Shown: piece by piece, positions 33,365-46,176 of the stretch
How the letters are laid out: each line of letters begins with the position of its first letter
Position numbering within the stretch: the first letter of the stretch is position 1
Notes under the pieces: generated by a model
What the model was told of the DNA's origin: nothing
Database searches by the model: none
Seen by the model: only the letters and a program-made list of their open reading frames with translations
Origin: Sporothrix humicola
Lineage: Eukaryota; Ascomycota; Sordariomycetes; Ophiostomatales; Ophiostomataceae
Assembly: GCA_021396245.1 (NCBI GenBank)
Contig: WNYE01000008.1
Span: 248,001-312,000 of the forward strand
Length of the DNA: 64,000 nt
Direction: 5' to 3'
Translations under genes and position numbers: made by a program

Positions 33365-36300
33365 ATCGAGAAAGGAAGAAACAAATCTCGAGTCGGGACA
33401 GGACAGGACACTGTCTATGTAGTGATGACCAAGCGAGAGAGAGAAAAAAAAGAGCGGCGAGCAGAGGGCTCGATGGGGTGAGAGGGGGGTTGGTTGCTTT
33501 TCAATGTGGACACGTGTGGGAGAGGGTCCAAGTTTAGTATTTCGGAGCAGGGTATGGAGCACAGTCCTGGCGTGGTGTAAGATACGCCGTAGCTGAGGTA
33601 GGAATAGCAGGGCCCACCAAGTCAGACTGGACAAAGCTTCGATCTGAGGATCACCACAGGAAAAACAAGGCACAGGCAGACGAGACTGTGCAAAGAGACA
33701 AGAAACGTATGTGGCTGACGGTCAAGAGTTTTAGATGAGACGAAACGACTGAGAATGCTGTGAGACGGTCAAGTCGGCTCATAACGCGTGCGAGGGAGAA
33801 AGGCAAAGAACGAAGGGCAGAGACAGAGAGCGAGAGAGATAACACGAGGAAGGATGGCAGACGAAGAAAAGTGAGACAGCCCTTAACCAAGAACGGCGTC
33901 TAAATCGAGAAATGAAGAAAGCAAGCCAGGCGCCGATCTTGTTTTCTTAGAAAGCCTCCCTTCCAGTTGAAGACGGGCAATCTTGCGAGAGAACGAGGGG
34001 AGTGCAATTGTGGGTGGGAATATAGCAAAAGGGGGCACGATGAAAAGAAAAGGACGGTGAGGGAGGATTGGAAGCCAAGGCGGACGAAAGAAAAGTGAAA
34101 AAAGACGTCTCGGCACTGCAACTGGCGGTCGGAGGTCGCGCGCCAACGAAAACGGGAGGTTAATTGACACTGGCGAGACCGTCTAAGAGGCGTTCCTGAG
34201 ATAGAGAAGTCCCTTGCCCTGTCGACAAAGAAAGGATGGTGTTGGCGTAGGTGTGGGGGAGAAGAAAAGGAGTCGAACCAAGGAGTTTGGATTCAGGGGG
34301 CAGAAAAGATGCCAGTGACAAAATGCGCCGAAGTGCGGCGCGCCTTCCGTCTCTTACGCGATAGCAAGAAAATTGTCAAGGAAACGGCGTTTCTGGGAAG
34401 GAGGGAGGGTCATCAAGAATGTCATTATGGTCAGCCCATTCGTATTTGGAAGTTTGCTTGGGTAGTTCTTTGGCTCTTGCTGTCTTTTTGCCTTCATGCA
34501 GCCCTCCGTAATGCGAAGTGTTCATACCACAGCGACCGTCTGCTGCCGGCGTTGACCGTTCTTTCCTTCCCGGGCGTATTTATCGAAATATCGGCTTTCT
34601 CAGCCTTTTCTCGCCCAGCCCAGGGTTGCTGCATTCGGAAGGCTCTGCGGATTGGAGGTACAAGTGTCTATTGGTGGCGATTTGAGCAGGAGCCAGGGGC
34701 TCGCCTTCTGTTGGGACGGGATCGCGCAGGGTATCTTACACATTAGTGGGGCAGCGGGCAACAGGTACGGTGTACTTTCGCATTAAAACTTTTATGGCGC
34801 TGGTAAGGCCGGGCTTATTTGGTTGAGCAACTAAACTTTCTTCCCAGCCCGGTAGTGATGAATTGCCTATTTTGTGGCGTCAACCAGGTTTCTGGTAGGA
34901 AATATTGGGAGCGGCTGGGCGGCTGCACGAGGCTGGGCCGATGTACCAAGTACCTGTGTCTGTAAATCGAGCCAAGACAGAGCCATGGAAGATACGAACA
35001 ATCGTGGGTTACGAGTACAACCTTGTGCTGACAGAAGGGGATCAAGTGAAGTGCACGCCATGCAGTCTGAATTTTCGCTCCTCTCAAGTAAAATTACGAG
35101 TTGCCGTTCCTTCCAATGTGGGAGTGGGATGGCGTTGCCACATCCTTCTCACCGTATCTGCAAGGAACAAACAGCGTTCCCTTCCTAAGGGGGCAGCTAA
35201 AGGAAGGAGCGATCGAACGACAAGCCCCGAGTCCGACATTGGTGTACCACATAGTAGAAAATACGAAGCTCGTAGGGCATATGGCAGATTTCAATAGGAC
35301 AATATGTTGGCTTTTTGTGACAAAGAAGTTGACGACAAAAGGACAAAAAGACAAAAGACACGAAAAAATACAACAGTGCGTTAGTCCTCATTCGGTCACA
35401 ATGCAGCAAGGAGAAGTGAGAGATCGCGAATTATTATGGGAATTATGTCTAATTAGCGTGGCCCAGCGGTCGCTAGTTGCAGGCTAGGATTGTTCTGGGC
35501 GACATCCCTTTTTGGGCTCGAACCCCTGAAGCAAATGGCACAATAAATGGAGGCACCACAATTGAGGCTTTGGTCCGAGCATTGTGAATGTTTTGCAGGC
35601 GATGACTTGCAAAGTGTGTGCAGGGCATAGTAATTTCTGTTTTATGGAGCCTGTCTCTCAAAACGGTGCGATGGCGTGTTGATGGCGCTTAAGGTTTGAT
35701 GAAACAGCAAATCTAGAATGTGGGAGCCCACTGCTTCAAAACTGGGCATCGCAGAAGCTGCAAGAGAGTTTGAATTCTGAGCCTCTGTACGGAGCATCTC
35801 GCAACGTGTTTAACTCGAGTTGTTATGCCTGGCCTTTACAGTTCGGCGATTCTCCGTGTCTATGATGCTCTCTTAATCTCCTTATCACAGTTTTGCCCAG
35901 GAGGCGTGGTTGACCGTAGAGTGCTGACTGTTCAACAACGGCCGCCTCTTACCACACCCTAATTAAGACGGGCATGCACGGACAGGTACGGATTACATCC
36001 CGAAGGCAACAGAACAACCAAACACAGGTACTTATAGATGGACGAGACGGGACGACTACCTATGTCAGATTTGTAGTAAAATAGACAAACATGACAGATA
36101 TCGCTGTAAATATCGTTACAGGGTAAGGGTTATGACGCGTTATGAGCGATACGATCGTTATGATGACGGTCGAGGCGGCCCCGCAGTCATTCTTATCGAT
36201 TATCCAAACTCCCGTCACGGCGGCAGGTCCGCTTTTGCCCGGCATCGAGAACAAGACCCTTGAAAACGGTTGGAGAGGCTTGATGGCAGTTCAAGGAATC

Positions 36301-37934
36301 CTGTGTCAAGAGTGGTGTGGCGGCATATCTGGCAGTGTGGCTAAAAGAGATCCCGAGGACAGTCCAGGCGCGCGGGCGAGACACCCGTCACGGGCAGATT
36401 TCAGTCGACAAAAATAGGCAGGCGGCGTCAACGCTGGCCACAGGCGCAGACACGAGGGCCCAGGCAACACAGCCGATTCGATGCGCACGCGTGTGAGACG
36501 ACGACAAAGCATTCCAACGTCGTTCTTCTATTCCGCGTGGAACAACGGTCAGGCCTGCCTTTGTCCAGTCATGCTGGCGGGGGTTTCCGTGACACCAAGA
36601 GCCATACCCAAAATCTGCAACAGAGGGAAAGACCACCACAGCCTTGGGGCCCTGTGTGCAAGAAACGCGTGCTCTGATTGGCCACCTGCCACTACCACGC
36701 CGGCCATCTGTCGCATCTGATTTGCCCTCGCGGACGGCAAGGCCCAACCCCAACATGTCGAGATAGATAAGCCGGTCGCATCAAACATTATTCTTGCTGC
36801 CCGCCTTGGGTTAAACGGTTCGAGGGTCGTTGTGTTAGTTTTTCAGACAATGGCCAGCGCAAGACAATTTCACCAGCCTGAGGCGCTGGCTAGGTCACAC
36901 GCGCTCTTTTCTCGAGAGATGAAAGAGCAGGAGCGACCAGAGGCATGACAGCCTGCCCTCGCTCTTACTCTTTTCATTTTATGTTTTTACATTCGGCAGT
37001 CGCGCAAAGTAGAATGTTTGCTCACCCCTCCTACCCTCTTGACGTCTTCTAGATCCCCCTCCTTCCCTTTCAGAGATCGGCGTAGTCACCGCCGCGAGGT
37101 ATTCCGACTCAAGCGCGGCCGTCTACGCCTAAATGGAATGGCCGAGAGGAGAGTCAAGTAGCTCAGGTGGCCAGCAGCCGTGTTCTTCCAATCATGCCCG
37201 TCTCAGCTATCACGATGTCGCGCGCATCGCTCTATTTCGCACATATACCCTTTGCATGTTGCCCCTCACCCCAAGCCTCGTGCCCTCCTGGTTGTGCTCT
37301 TGCTCCTTCCCCGTCCCGGTGCGGAACCCCACCAGATCTTTTTTGTTGACTCGTTCCTTCCACATCCGTTCATCAGTATTCGTGACTGCCTCGTTTGTAT
37401 TTGTATTTGTATTTCTGTATCCCCCCTTAACGCGTGCCCCGCCAGGGCCCTGATTCTGTCCCTCACTTCTTCAACCACTCGCGCCTCATCTATACTTCAC
37501 TCCCTTCCCTCCCTCTGTCCTGTTGGCTCCAGCATTATATGACGTCGGTGTCGTTGGAATCGATCTCGCTTGCTCCCACTCGTCATCCCACACTCTTATC
37601 CAATAACGCTTACTACGCCTTTCTTCCGACATCACCTTACTTGGCCAGATCGTGTGCGCCATCTTCCAATTATTGCCATCCACATTCCATATATATCGTA
37701 CCTGTTGGCTCTGCTATTTCGTTGATTTCTCCCCAGCACTGCGCCGACCAATCCTGTGATCTCCGAGGGGTACGTACGAAGAAAACAATGAAAACGTGGC
37801 AAGCCGCTGGCCACCGGGCTGCCGACTGACGTTTCAAGGTTGCAACATCATACACATTGCCACATTCCTGGTCTTTGCGTATACTTCTTCAATAGCAACA
37901 GCCATCGGTGTGCAACAGTATCCGACATCACGAT
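33365..37934. other. 4.6-kb divergent upstream region between UGDH and GT4 genes
   Basis: No supported gene. Purine-rich plus strand at 33.4-34.3 kb corresponds to a pyrimidine-rich UGDH leader. C/T-rich plus strand at 37.0-37.9 kb is the GT4 leader, and a GTACGT near 37,770 might mark a leader intron. Between them (34.3-37.0 kb) only short frames without domains occur. A weak tRNA-like A/B-box pair near 35,459-35,525 was examined and rejected. Confidence 0.5.
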
Positions 37935-39596
37935 ATGGCGAGCAAAGAGGGACCATCCGTGATGATGGTCGAAGACACAGCCGCCGTCCCTGCCAGGCTA
38001 TCTGCCGGCCCGGCACACGATCTGTCCATGTTTCCAGAGCGTCTGCGCGGAAAGCGCATCTTACTTTGCACAGAGTCCTTTGGTCCCGTCAATGGCGTCT
38101 CAAGAACAACACTGATGCTCGTCAACCACCTGCGGTCTCATGGCGCAAATGTTGCCGTTGTCGCTCCTCACAACCACACCAAGGTTAACACCTTTGTGCC
38201 GACTACCGTCTCTGAAACCCCTTCAATAGACGACGTGCCCATGAACCCAGAAATTCGTATTCATGGCTACCCCCTACCCTTCAACCCTGAGCTTTCCATC
38301 GTTTACCCCGTCCGCCTCTCTGCTCTTTACGCACGCACATTCAACGGCCATAAACCAGATCTCATCTACCTCGCGAGCCCGGCATCGCTGGGCTTCCAGG
38401 TGATGCTGCAGGTGCGCCAGCAACCGACCGAGAACCAGATTCCTGTCCTGGCCAACTTCCAAACCGACCTGTCTGGCTACTGCGCCATCCTCTTCTCCGC
38501 GCCCTTTAGCGACTTCGCCGTGTACTGCTTCGCCCAGGTCGAGGGTTTCCTGTTCCGCCACCCGTCAGTCAAGACCATTTTCTACCCGAGCCGCTTCGTC
38601 CGTCGCTACCTGGAAAAGAACCGGGTAGCGCCCGAGAAGATGCAGCTTTTGCGCCGTGGCGTCAACACCGACATGTTCAACCCGTCCCGCCGCAACGATA
38701 TGCTCCGTAAGACTCTGGCTCCCAACGGCGAGATCATCCTTGTGTGTGTGGCCCGTATCGCAGGAGAAAAGGGGTTCGACTTCTTGGCGACCGTCGCCAC
38801 CGAGCTAGACCGGCGCGGACTGGCATTCAAGCTGTACATTGTGGGCGGCAACCGCAACACAGCCGTCGAGGACGAAGTCAAGGCGCTGTTCGCCGAGCTG
38901 ATTCAAAAGGGCAAGGTCGTCTTTGCTGGCTTCCAGGTCGGCGAGACCCTGGCTGAGTCGTATGCTTCGGCTGATATGTTCCTTCACTGCTCCATCACAG
39001 AGACGTTCGGTCTTGTGGTGCTCGAGTCCATGGCGAGCGGCGTGCCAGTTATCGCCCGTGACGAGGGAGGACCGAGCGATATTGTCGACCACGGCACCTC
39101 CGGCTTCCTGGTGCCTCCTGCGGATCTGGAGGATTTCGTTAACAAGGTCCTTCTCTTGACCGGCGACTCAGACCTGCGCTGGAAGATGGCCGACAACGCT
39201 CGGCGGCAAGCATGCGAGGCGACATGGGATAAGATCAACAACACAGTTGCGTGGCGCATGCTTGATGCCATTGACCAGCGCGAGGCGGCCGCTAAGGAGG
39301 CGCGTTTCGACGAGCTTGAGGAGGAGCAGCCAGAGTTGGCCCGCGAGAGAGAGCCACTCTTGGGCTATCCCTCCGGCACAAAATTGACAACGGCCGAGAT
39401 GGCAGCCGCCCAGAAGAAGTTGGAGCCTCCTTCTTCATGGAAGACATGGGCGCAAAGCATCGACACGAGCCTCGTGGACGCTCGCCTGACGGCCGGCTTG
39501 GGCATCATTCTCGGTTTCTGGGGCATCGTCGGTGTCTATCTCATCTTCATCAAGGCAGCATTATGGCTCAAGGGCCGTGTACGGGTTGGAATGTAA
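37935..39596 (+). CDS. GT4-family glycosyltransferase, C-terminally membrane-anchored
   Basis: A 553-residue single-exon protein. The GT-B fold N-terminal domain starts at KRILLCTESFGPVNGVSRTT near residue 37, and the C-terminal donor domain contains ILVCVARIAGEKG, VFAGFQVGETLAESY and the EX7E-type motif in ETFGLVVLESMASGVPVIA. These features resemble GDP-mannose-dependent alpha-mannosyltransferases and plant sulfoquinovosyltransferase SQD2-like GT4 enzymes. A single hydrophobic segment at about 518-546 followed by a short basic tail suggests a C-terminal anchor, with the catalytic part probably cytosolic. The start is the ATG at 37935; the frame is open 9 codons further up but has no ATG. 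Donor and acceptor are unknown. A UDP-glucose dehydrogenase gene lies upstream in divergent orientation. Confidence 0.85.
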   Translation: MASKEGPSVMMVEDTAAVPARLSAGPAHDLSMFPERLRGKRILLCTESFGPVNGVSRTTLMLVNHLRSHGANVAVVAPHNHTKVNTFVPTTVSETPSIDDVPMNPEIRIHGYPLPFNPELSIVYPVRLSALYARTFNGHKPDLIYLASPASLGFQVMLQVRQQPTENQIPVLANFQTDLSGYCAILFSAPFSDFAVYCFAQVEGFLFRHPSVKTIFYPSRFVRRYLEKNRVAPEKMQLLRRGVNTDMFNPSRRNDMLRKTLAPNGEIILVCVARIAGEKGFDFLATVATELDRRGLAFKLYIVGGNRNTAVEDEVKALFAELIQKGKVVFAGFQVGETLAESYASADMFLHCSITETFGLVVLESMASGVPVIARDEGGPSDIVDHGTSGFLVPPADLEDFVNKVLLLTGDSDLRWKMADNARRQACEATWDKINNTVAWRMLDAIDQREAAAKEARFDELEEEQPELAREREPLLGYPSGTKLTTAEMAAAQKKLEPPSSWKTWAQSIDTSLVDARLTAGLGIILGFWGIVGVYLIFIKAALWLKGRVRVGM

Positions 39597-42500
39597 GGCT
39601 TTTGATTCGTTTACAAGCCTAGGGTGCGCATGCGTAATGGTTGATGACGGTCTGAAATTACGAAGGGGCAGAGGGAACGTCGGCAGAAGCATTGGTACGC
39701 ACGACGTCAGCTGTTTCGACCCTTTCCAATATCTTGTTTTGTTGTTTCTTCAGCTTCTCGCTTTTAACTTTTGTTTGTCTGGTTTCCTTCGATTTTGATG
39801 ATATTCGGTTCTTTTCATTTCTTTCCTTCCCTCCAGTTTCATGAAAGGATGGCGACACGTTATAATACCCTGGTTTGCATATGTTCTTTTGGCATTCTTT
39901 ACGTTAGTTTCTCTCTCAAATTGTCTTCGATCAGATGACATGTTTTGTTTAGTCCAATTTACTCTCGACTTTACTCTGCAACCACATTGTCTAGTCCGTG
40001 GTGTCATTGATGTTGCACAACCGCTTTTCAATACCGGATTATGCAAGCCCTTCTCAGCATGCATAATTCTAAATCTACTTGCAGAATTAGGAGGAATAAG
40101 TTGAGTAGCACAAAATTTGTGGACATGGTCGGCACGAAATCAATTGAGTTAGAGACCTGTTGCACATCTCACTATCAAAATGGTTGGCGTTTGTATTTCA
40201 AATAGATACTATGTATGTTCATATTCTTCCACACAAAGAAATAATGTTCTCTAATTCAATAGTCGACAACATGAATTTATCTCATTAGGAATGTTGGATA
40301 CCGCAACGCACAGTATAAAAATGTGGCGTGGACTTCTCCCGAACCAGGTAACTGGGGATAAGAACAATGAGGGGCGTAAAATGCAAACAATGTGCTCACA
40401 CTGCCGACCATCCTTCTCGTCCCAAACAATTTGACTGTCTATTTTTACCACCAACTGCTTCACATATGTGATAGCGACCTAGCCCTGCCGACTGATAAAC
40501 GTCAATATCGTATTGTTATTTATCGAGGCATTAGCCTCTATCCCACGGCTCTCCTATGCTGACATGAGAACTTTGTCACCACGCCTCCAACTATTCGTTA
40601 ACTGCGTATGATGCATGACAAGAAGGGGACGATGCACAGCATATTCTTGTTTGATTAAAGGAGGTTGTGTAACGGGAAAGAAACCAGGCCCGGGGCCTGG
40701 TCGTTATATTCGTTTTAGCTTCACTTTTCATCCTCTTCTCGCCGTCTCCTTTTCTTTCCATTATCTGTCGTTTTCATCCGGCGTGTTTTGAGTGGCATTC
40801 GTAGGTCTATTTTTACGCGGCCAGGAGAAAATCATTGTTTGGTTGTTTCTCTTTGCCTTTCGCACCACTATCTGCCGTGTAAGTCAAGCTCGTCAAATCA
40901 AGCCACTGTGGCTAGTGGGTGTGAAAGCGCCTGCCGATAAAGGTTGTGTTCCTGCAGCACGCATTGCAGCGTCGCATCAGAACGGGCACGGAAGGTGCAA
41001 ACCGGAGAAGGCAAAGCGCTGGGAAAGAGGTGGCCTTGCTTTGCTCCCTCATCCGTGTCTGTTTCAGACAAGGTTTGCGTCAACAAGGGTTTCTCTTCGC
41101 CAGTCGACGAGTTTGCATATTGTATTCCTCTTGACGCCCACGATGCAGATAGATGACAATGGTGTATTCAGCGAATTGAGCGATTCCATTAAATAAACAG
41201 CGCGGCAGGCACACGTCATCACAGCCAGTACAGTTTCTGCCCGGCGCCTCGCGCCTTCCCGAGTTATCTCTCGTTTCCTCCGTTGCTCTTTCCTTTTTGT
41301 CGTGAGACTCGATTGTCCCGCTTTTGTTCGTGCATCGACCCTTCCTTAATCGTCTTTGTTTCTTCTCGCATTTCTCCGCACCTGCCTCATTACCTGCTCT
41401 CCCTTACCGGTCTTTCCTTTTTCTTCTCCTTTTGCAGGGAGAATACATCAGACAAATACACAGCCCCTCGGAGCTGCTGGCAACCTTATTCTTGCTGGAC
41501 TGGGCAGCCTCGTGTTGCCAAGCCACGAACTGGCAGTCGGGCCCTGCCCTGTATTAGAGCCTCCTTTTGTCACCTGTATTTTGACTTACAGAGCCCCTGA
41601 CGCCACAGCTACGGGTCGGTTTTCTGTTTTGGTTGTCATTTCTAGCCAATCACAGGACGTGAAATCCACGGACAGGGCCCTGTTGCGCTTTATGCTTCAC
41701 CTTGGGGCCAGGGCCGCACCTGAAAGCTTGGCAGCGGCTCTGGTAGTCTGGCCCCCTTTTTGACTTCTCCCACTGTTCTTCCTCAAAGCTCAGACTCACG
41801 CTGTTACATCGTCGGTCGATCCGACAAACCCCCTCCTGCAAGCTGCCATTCCCCCTTACGATGCGCTCACTCTGCCATTGTCGCAGCACCGATTTTATCT
41901 TCCTTTGCCCTCGTTTTTCTTCACGATGACGAATCTGAAGCACTGGCTTTTCTTCCTTGCACCCCTCCCTTCTCCAAAGCGAAACCCATTCTAGACATTC
42001 GCGCTCGACCAGTGGCATCATTTTTTGTATCTTGCTTTCGCAGCCTCTCTTCCCTGGCCGCCGCCCCCGGTCGATCGGTCTGTCAATTGTTCTGGCAGTC
42101 TGCAACTCGTATCTTGACCGTTGATGGGGCCCCGGCCGCGCTGCAACATTGATTCCACACCCAAAGGTAAGTCCCACGGGGGAAGGTCAGCCTTTTACTT
42201 GCTTTTTGTGTGTTTCTGTGTTTTGTGTTTGGATCTCTCTCTTCCAAGATGACCCACACATGGCCCCATTCCCCATCATCCTGAAGCAAAAGGCTCTGCA
42301 GCCCCAGGCACATCATGGCGGTTGAACGGTGTTCTCTGAAGAGGTGGACCCCGGCTCTGGTTCACGATGCATAACAATCATTATCCCATTTGTCTCCATG
42401 CTGCCCTCGACGTTGTATCGCCCTCCGTGCAGTCGCCAGCAAAACCTTGCCAGCGTCTCTTTGCAGGAGACTCTGCCCTGTGTATCCTGTCTCTCTTCAC

Positions 42501-43295
42501 ACAACCCCCTGTGCCTGTCAACTTTTTCTCTTCTTCGTTTTCTTTGTGTGATTCTGCGGTCTGGCCTTTTATTAAATTTTATTCTTTTTTTTTTTTTTTT
42601 TTTTTTTACTTTTCGTGCTGTGTACGGATACGTCTCGCTCCCCTATCTTGGCTCTCTCCGCTGGCGCTGGCGTCTCTTCACCACCCACTATTCGGACTCC
42701 GTACTGTTACGTATTATACTCCGAAACACTCTCGTTTTTTCCTCTCTTGACGTCTCTTGCGCTTTTCGTTTCTTGATCTCTCTCTTTCTTTTCTTCCTTC
42801 TCCCAGCAGAACGGTCCACCTAATCGAGACGGGAAGGACCAAACGATCGCTGACGCGGGTCTTATTACTATTCGCTCTTTTCACTCCTTTGTATTCCGTT
42901 TCGCCTATTCTTTGATTCTCTCTTCCCTCTTTTCTTCTCTTTTTGGCCCTCCTTTTTTTTTTGCTCTTTCTTTTTCCCCTTCTTTTTCTTCATACCGCTC
43001 TATTCGACGACACTGGGTGTTTCTTCCTACTCTCTGCGATCACCAGCCCTCGAAGGCAAAGCAGAGAGTCCACGGGTATCCTACGACGACAACATCACAA
43101 CCACAGTCCTTACAACAACAGTCTTTTCCTCTTCGCGCGATACAGCACATCGAACGCCAGAAATAGTCGCCGCCGGACGGACTCGACACGGCTCGATCAA
43201 TTTTTAATTCACGATACAATACACTACGCTCTTATTCTACAAATATCTAGTCAATAAACCATCACCATTCCGACACGATCTCAACAGCAGCAACC
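39597..43295. other. 3.7-kb intergenic region
   Basis: After the GT4 3' flank, the segment 39.8-40.7 kb is AT-rich and featureless apart from a 19-base palindrome at 40683. From 41.2 kb to 43.3 kb the plus strand is strongly C/T-rich with a 23-base T run at 42585-42607, a pattern of a very long leader for the gene at 43296. No coding frame is supported. Confidence 0.5.
40683..40701. repeat. Perfect 19-base GC-rich palindrome
   Basis: ACCAGGCCC-G-GGGCCTGGT: nine-base arms with one central base. It lies in otherwise AT-rich intergenic DNA. It could be a dimeric regulator site or a hairpin. No function is assigned. Confidence 0.55.
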
Positions 43296-44398
43296 ATGTT
43301 CTGGAAGACAGTTGTCGTGGCGTCGGTGCTCGCCAGCCAGGCCCATGCCGGCATTCAGGGAATCGTCGGCGAGGCGGACCTGGCCGGCCGCACGACAAAG
43401 GATTGGGAACGGAGGATGGCCGAGGTGGCAATCGGTACTGAGGACCGCGTTGCGCTCAAGCGGGCCACGGCGAATGACACGGCGGGCACAACCTCGACAA
43501 CGACAATGGCCGGCACAGGTGTCGTCCTGAACGCTGACGGCACGATCAACATGACGGCCTGGGACAACACAGCCACGGCAGCTTGCAACAATGCCCTGGT
43601 CAAACTTCCGACATCGTCCAACCCATCTGGCACATGTATTTGCTACAACCTGCCGGCACTCGACAACGTGACGGGCACCTTTGAAGCCGACCTGCGGCTG
43701 TTCCAGCTGTCGACACCATCGGGCGAGTTCGAGGGTATTGCACCAGAAAACATCCAGGTTGGCCTCAGTTACACTGGCGCGTCGGTGTCTCCCGTTTCGG
43801 TGGCATCGGCGTCGAAGCTGGTGGTCGGTCGTGCCGACGTGTCGGCCAACGGGTCGACCAACGGCGGCCTAAAACTTCTGCAGCAGTACCTGTTTGTGGG
43901 CCAGATCAAGAAGGAGATGATGACGGAGAACATGAACATGTAAGAAAGAAACCAGAAGCTAGGCCACTGTGCATGCCACATCCACAGACTCCTCCCAGAA
44001 TGCTAACTCCAAATAGGGCCCAACTCGAGGCGCTCGTCATGCCTGTTCTGACGCTCACCGGCACCGATAGCACCGGCAAGACGGTTTCCACCAACGTGTC
44101 GTCCAATGAGGCTGCCTTTGTGGCCGGTGTTTTCAGCGACACCGTCGTCATGTCCAACGTTACCATCGCTCTTGCCGCCGTCAACCAGCTCGTCAACGGC
44201 CTGCACAACGGCACTGTCGCCTTCGTTCTTCCGGGTGTCCAGATTATTACTTTCCCGATTGGTCTCATCATCACCAGCGTGTGGCTTGCCGTCGCCCTTG
44301 CGGTCATTGGCTTCGGCATGGTTGAGCGCATCTCCTACCGCGAACAGTACAAGCGGCGGGCTGTCATGTCATCCAAGCCCATGGCAAACAGAATATAA
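43296..44398 (+). CDS. Single-pass surface/secretory protein of unknown function
   Basis: Two exons (43296-43939 and 44017-44398) encode 341 residues. The intron has GTAAGA donor, a GCTAAC branch and ATAG acceptor, and joins ENM to AQLEALVMPV. Residues 1-18 form a signal peptide ending QAHA. The ectodomain is Thr/Ser/Asn-rich with several N-X-S/T sites and contains a cysteine pair in GTCICYN. One transmembrane segment spans about 288-316 (IITFPIGLIITSVWLAVALAVIGFGM), followed by a short basic cytoplasmic tail (EQYKRRAVMSSK). The expected topology is type I, on the plasma membrane or a secretory organelle. The family was not recognised. GC3-rich codon use and a clean intron make it a confident gene. 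A very long pyrimidine-rich leader suggests regulated or high expression. Confidence 0.82.
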
Positions 44399-46176
44399 AC
44401 CAGCCACGTTGGGTTGGCACTGTCGCGTACAAAGATGAAAAACCAAAGAACAAAAAAAAAAAGAATACAACAGGTATATACCACACCGTGCGAGCGATTT
44501 TTTTTACGGGGTGAAGTGAAGACACATGAGAAGGAGAACAGCGGCACTGGCAACCTTCGCCAAACGTTCCATCCGGTGCCGGTTTTTGCATGCTCTTCTT
44601 TGGCGTCGGTGTTGACGGCGGTGAATGAGCGAAGTGATATTTTTTCGGTTCGATTTCCTATGGTTGCGCTTCTTATATTAACCCACTCTCTACACATCTT
44701 ACATTTTCTCTTCTTCTGTCTATACATTGGGCGATTGATTCCAACCCACCCCCTTCATTTTACTTCTTTTTCTATTTATTATCTTAGCAGATTCTACGAT
44801 ATGTTGTACATATAAACTTAAATTCAAAACCTTGATTTTTAGAGAGAGAGAAACAGAGAATAGAAATTCATTACATAAAACGTTGATTATTGGCGCCTGA
44901 TAAACATCGAGATGGTGAATAAAACGAAGCACACAAACAGAGTTGTGAAGATTGCACAGCCATCATAGCCTTCCTGCCAATTGAGTCTCCAATTGGCCCC
45001 GAGCTGTCTTCAATGCACAGCTCTTGACAATGCACGGCTCCCTGTCACAACCAGTCACGGCCAGGGCCAGCGAGGCCAAGCTTTTGGTCTGAAACCAGTC
45101 CAGAAACCGCTCTTGCTTCCACGCTCACCAGCGTCATTCATGCGTCGTCACCCAAAAGGACATACATCCCAGGTCAATTCAGGCCAAGCTTTCTTTTTAT
45201 CTCTAAATTTTTGTCTTCCTAGACAGACTACCGGAGAGCCGCATAAAGCTGCATGTGCAAACCCTGTCACTGAAGCCACTGAAATCACTAAAATCATGTC
45301 CAGCAGTGTTTGCCGCCCCTTGTGCAAGGGTTTATTCTAACCCCTGATTGGCTGTCTACTGCATCTCTGTGCTGCCGGAAACTCGAGATGTTCGAGATCG
45401 AGGACTGCCCCACTGTTTACATCGACATGTAAGACAGCATCCATTTTTACGTTCTTTTTCCAGGAGAGAAAGCACGCAAAACTCGCATCGTGAATCTCAG
45501 ATTCGGGACTTCAGATGATTTTTTTGGTGCAGGTTAGAGTATTTCATAGTGTCAGTAAGACAGATTGTTCAGCACGATGGACGCAATGGATTTGAAAGTA
45601 TCGCCATTTTATAGAACAGCATGCAAACCCATCATAAATATAACCGCCGGTCATGACCCTTAGGTTGCCCAGATCTCACATCTAGCAAATGCACTTGAAG
45701 CTTGCATTAAATAAGAGCAGCAGGGTCTACGAGCTCGGCGTCAACCCCTCAGCACTCCTTCCCCCTTGTCAGAGCTTTCACGCAACAGTACGTTGTAGCA
45801 TACGCACAAGTCCGGGCATGCTTGACAGAATATCCCGTCCGGTGTTTCTACTTGCTCCGGGCTCCCTGATCAGCCTTCCCCTCTTTTTTGAGCTGTTGAA
45901 TTGCGAAGCTGTGGCAAAAATAATTGTGCGGGGGGTATATTTTTCAAAATCAAAAATTGTTTCTTCTTTTCTTCTTCTTTGATTTTAACAGGTATCTAGA
46001 CAGCTTGGCCTGTCCAATATTTATCTGGTGATCTTATATTTACTCGCTTGTCGGAGGTTATACTGTGTTGATCGCACCTTCCTCTTAAGATACACGTTCA
46101 TTTTATCCTGTTTTTTTTTTTTTTTTTTTCATATCGTGACACAAGGGGAAAGAGCTTCCTCTCCCTCCTTCTCAAA
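44399..46176. other. Intergenic region without supported gene
   Basis: About 1.8 kb, moderately AT-rich. A 19-base T run at 46111-46129 sits 48 bases before the next start codon, within its probable leader. Frames present are short and without domains. Confidence 0.45.

Noticed and set aside
35452..35530. tRNA-like A box (TGGCCCAGCGG) and B box (GGGCTCGAACCCC)
   Set aside because: The acceptor stem does not pair, the T loop has a mismatch at a conserved position, and no anticodon stem could be drawn. Probably chance.
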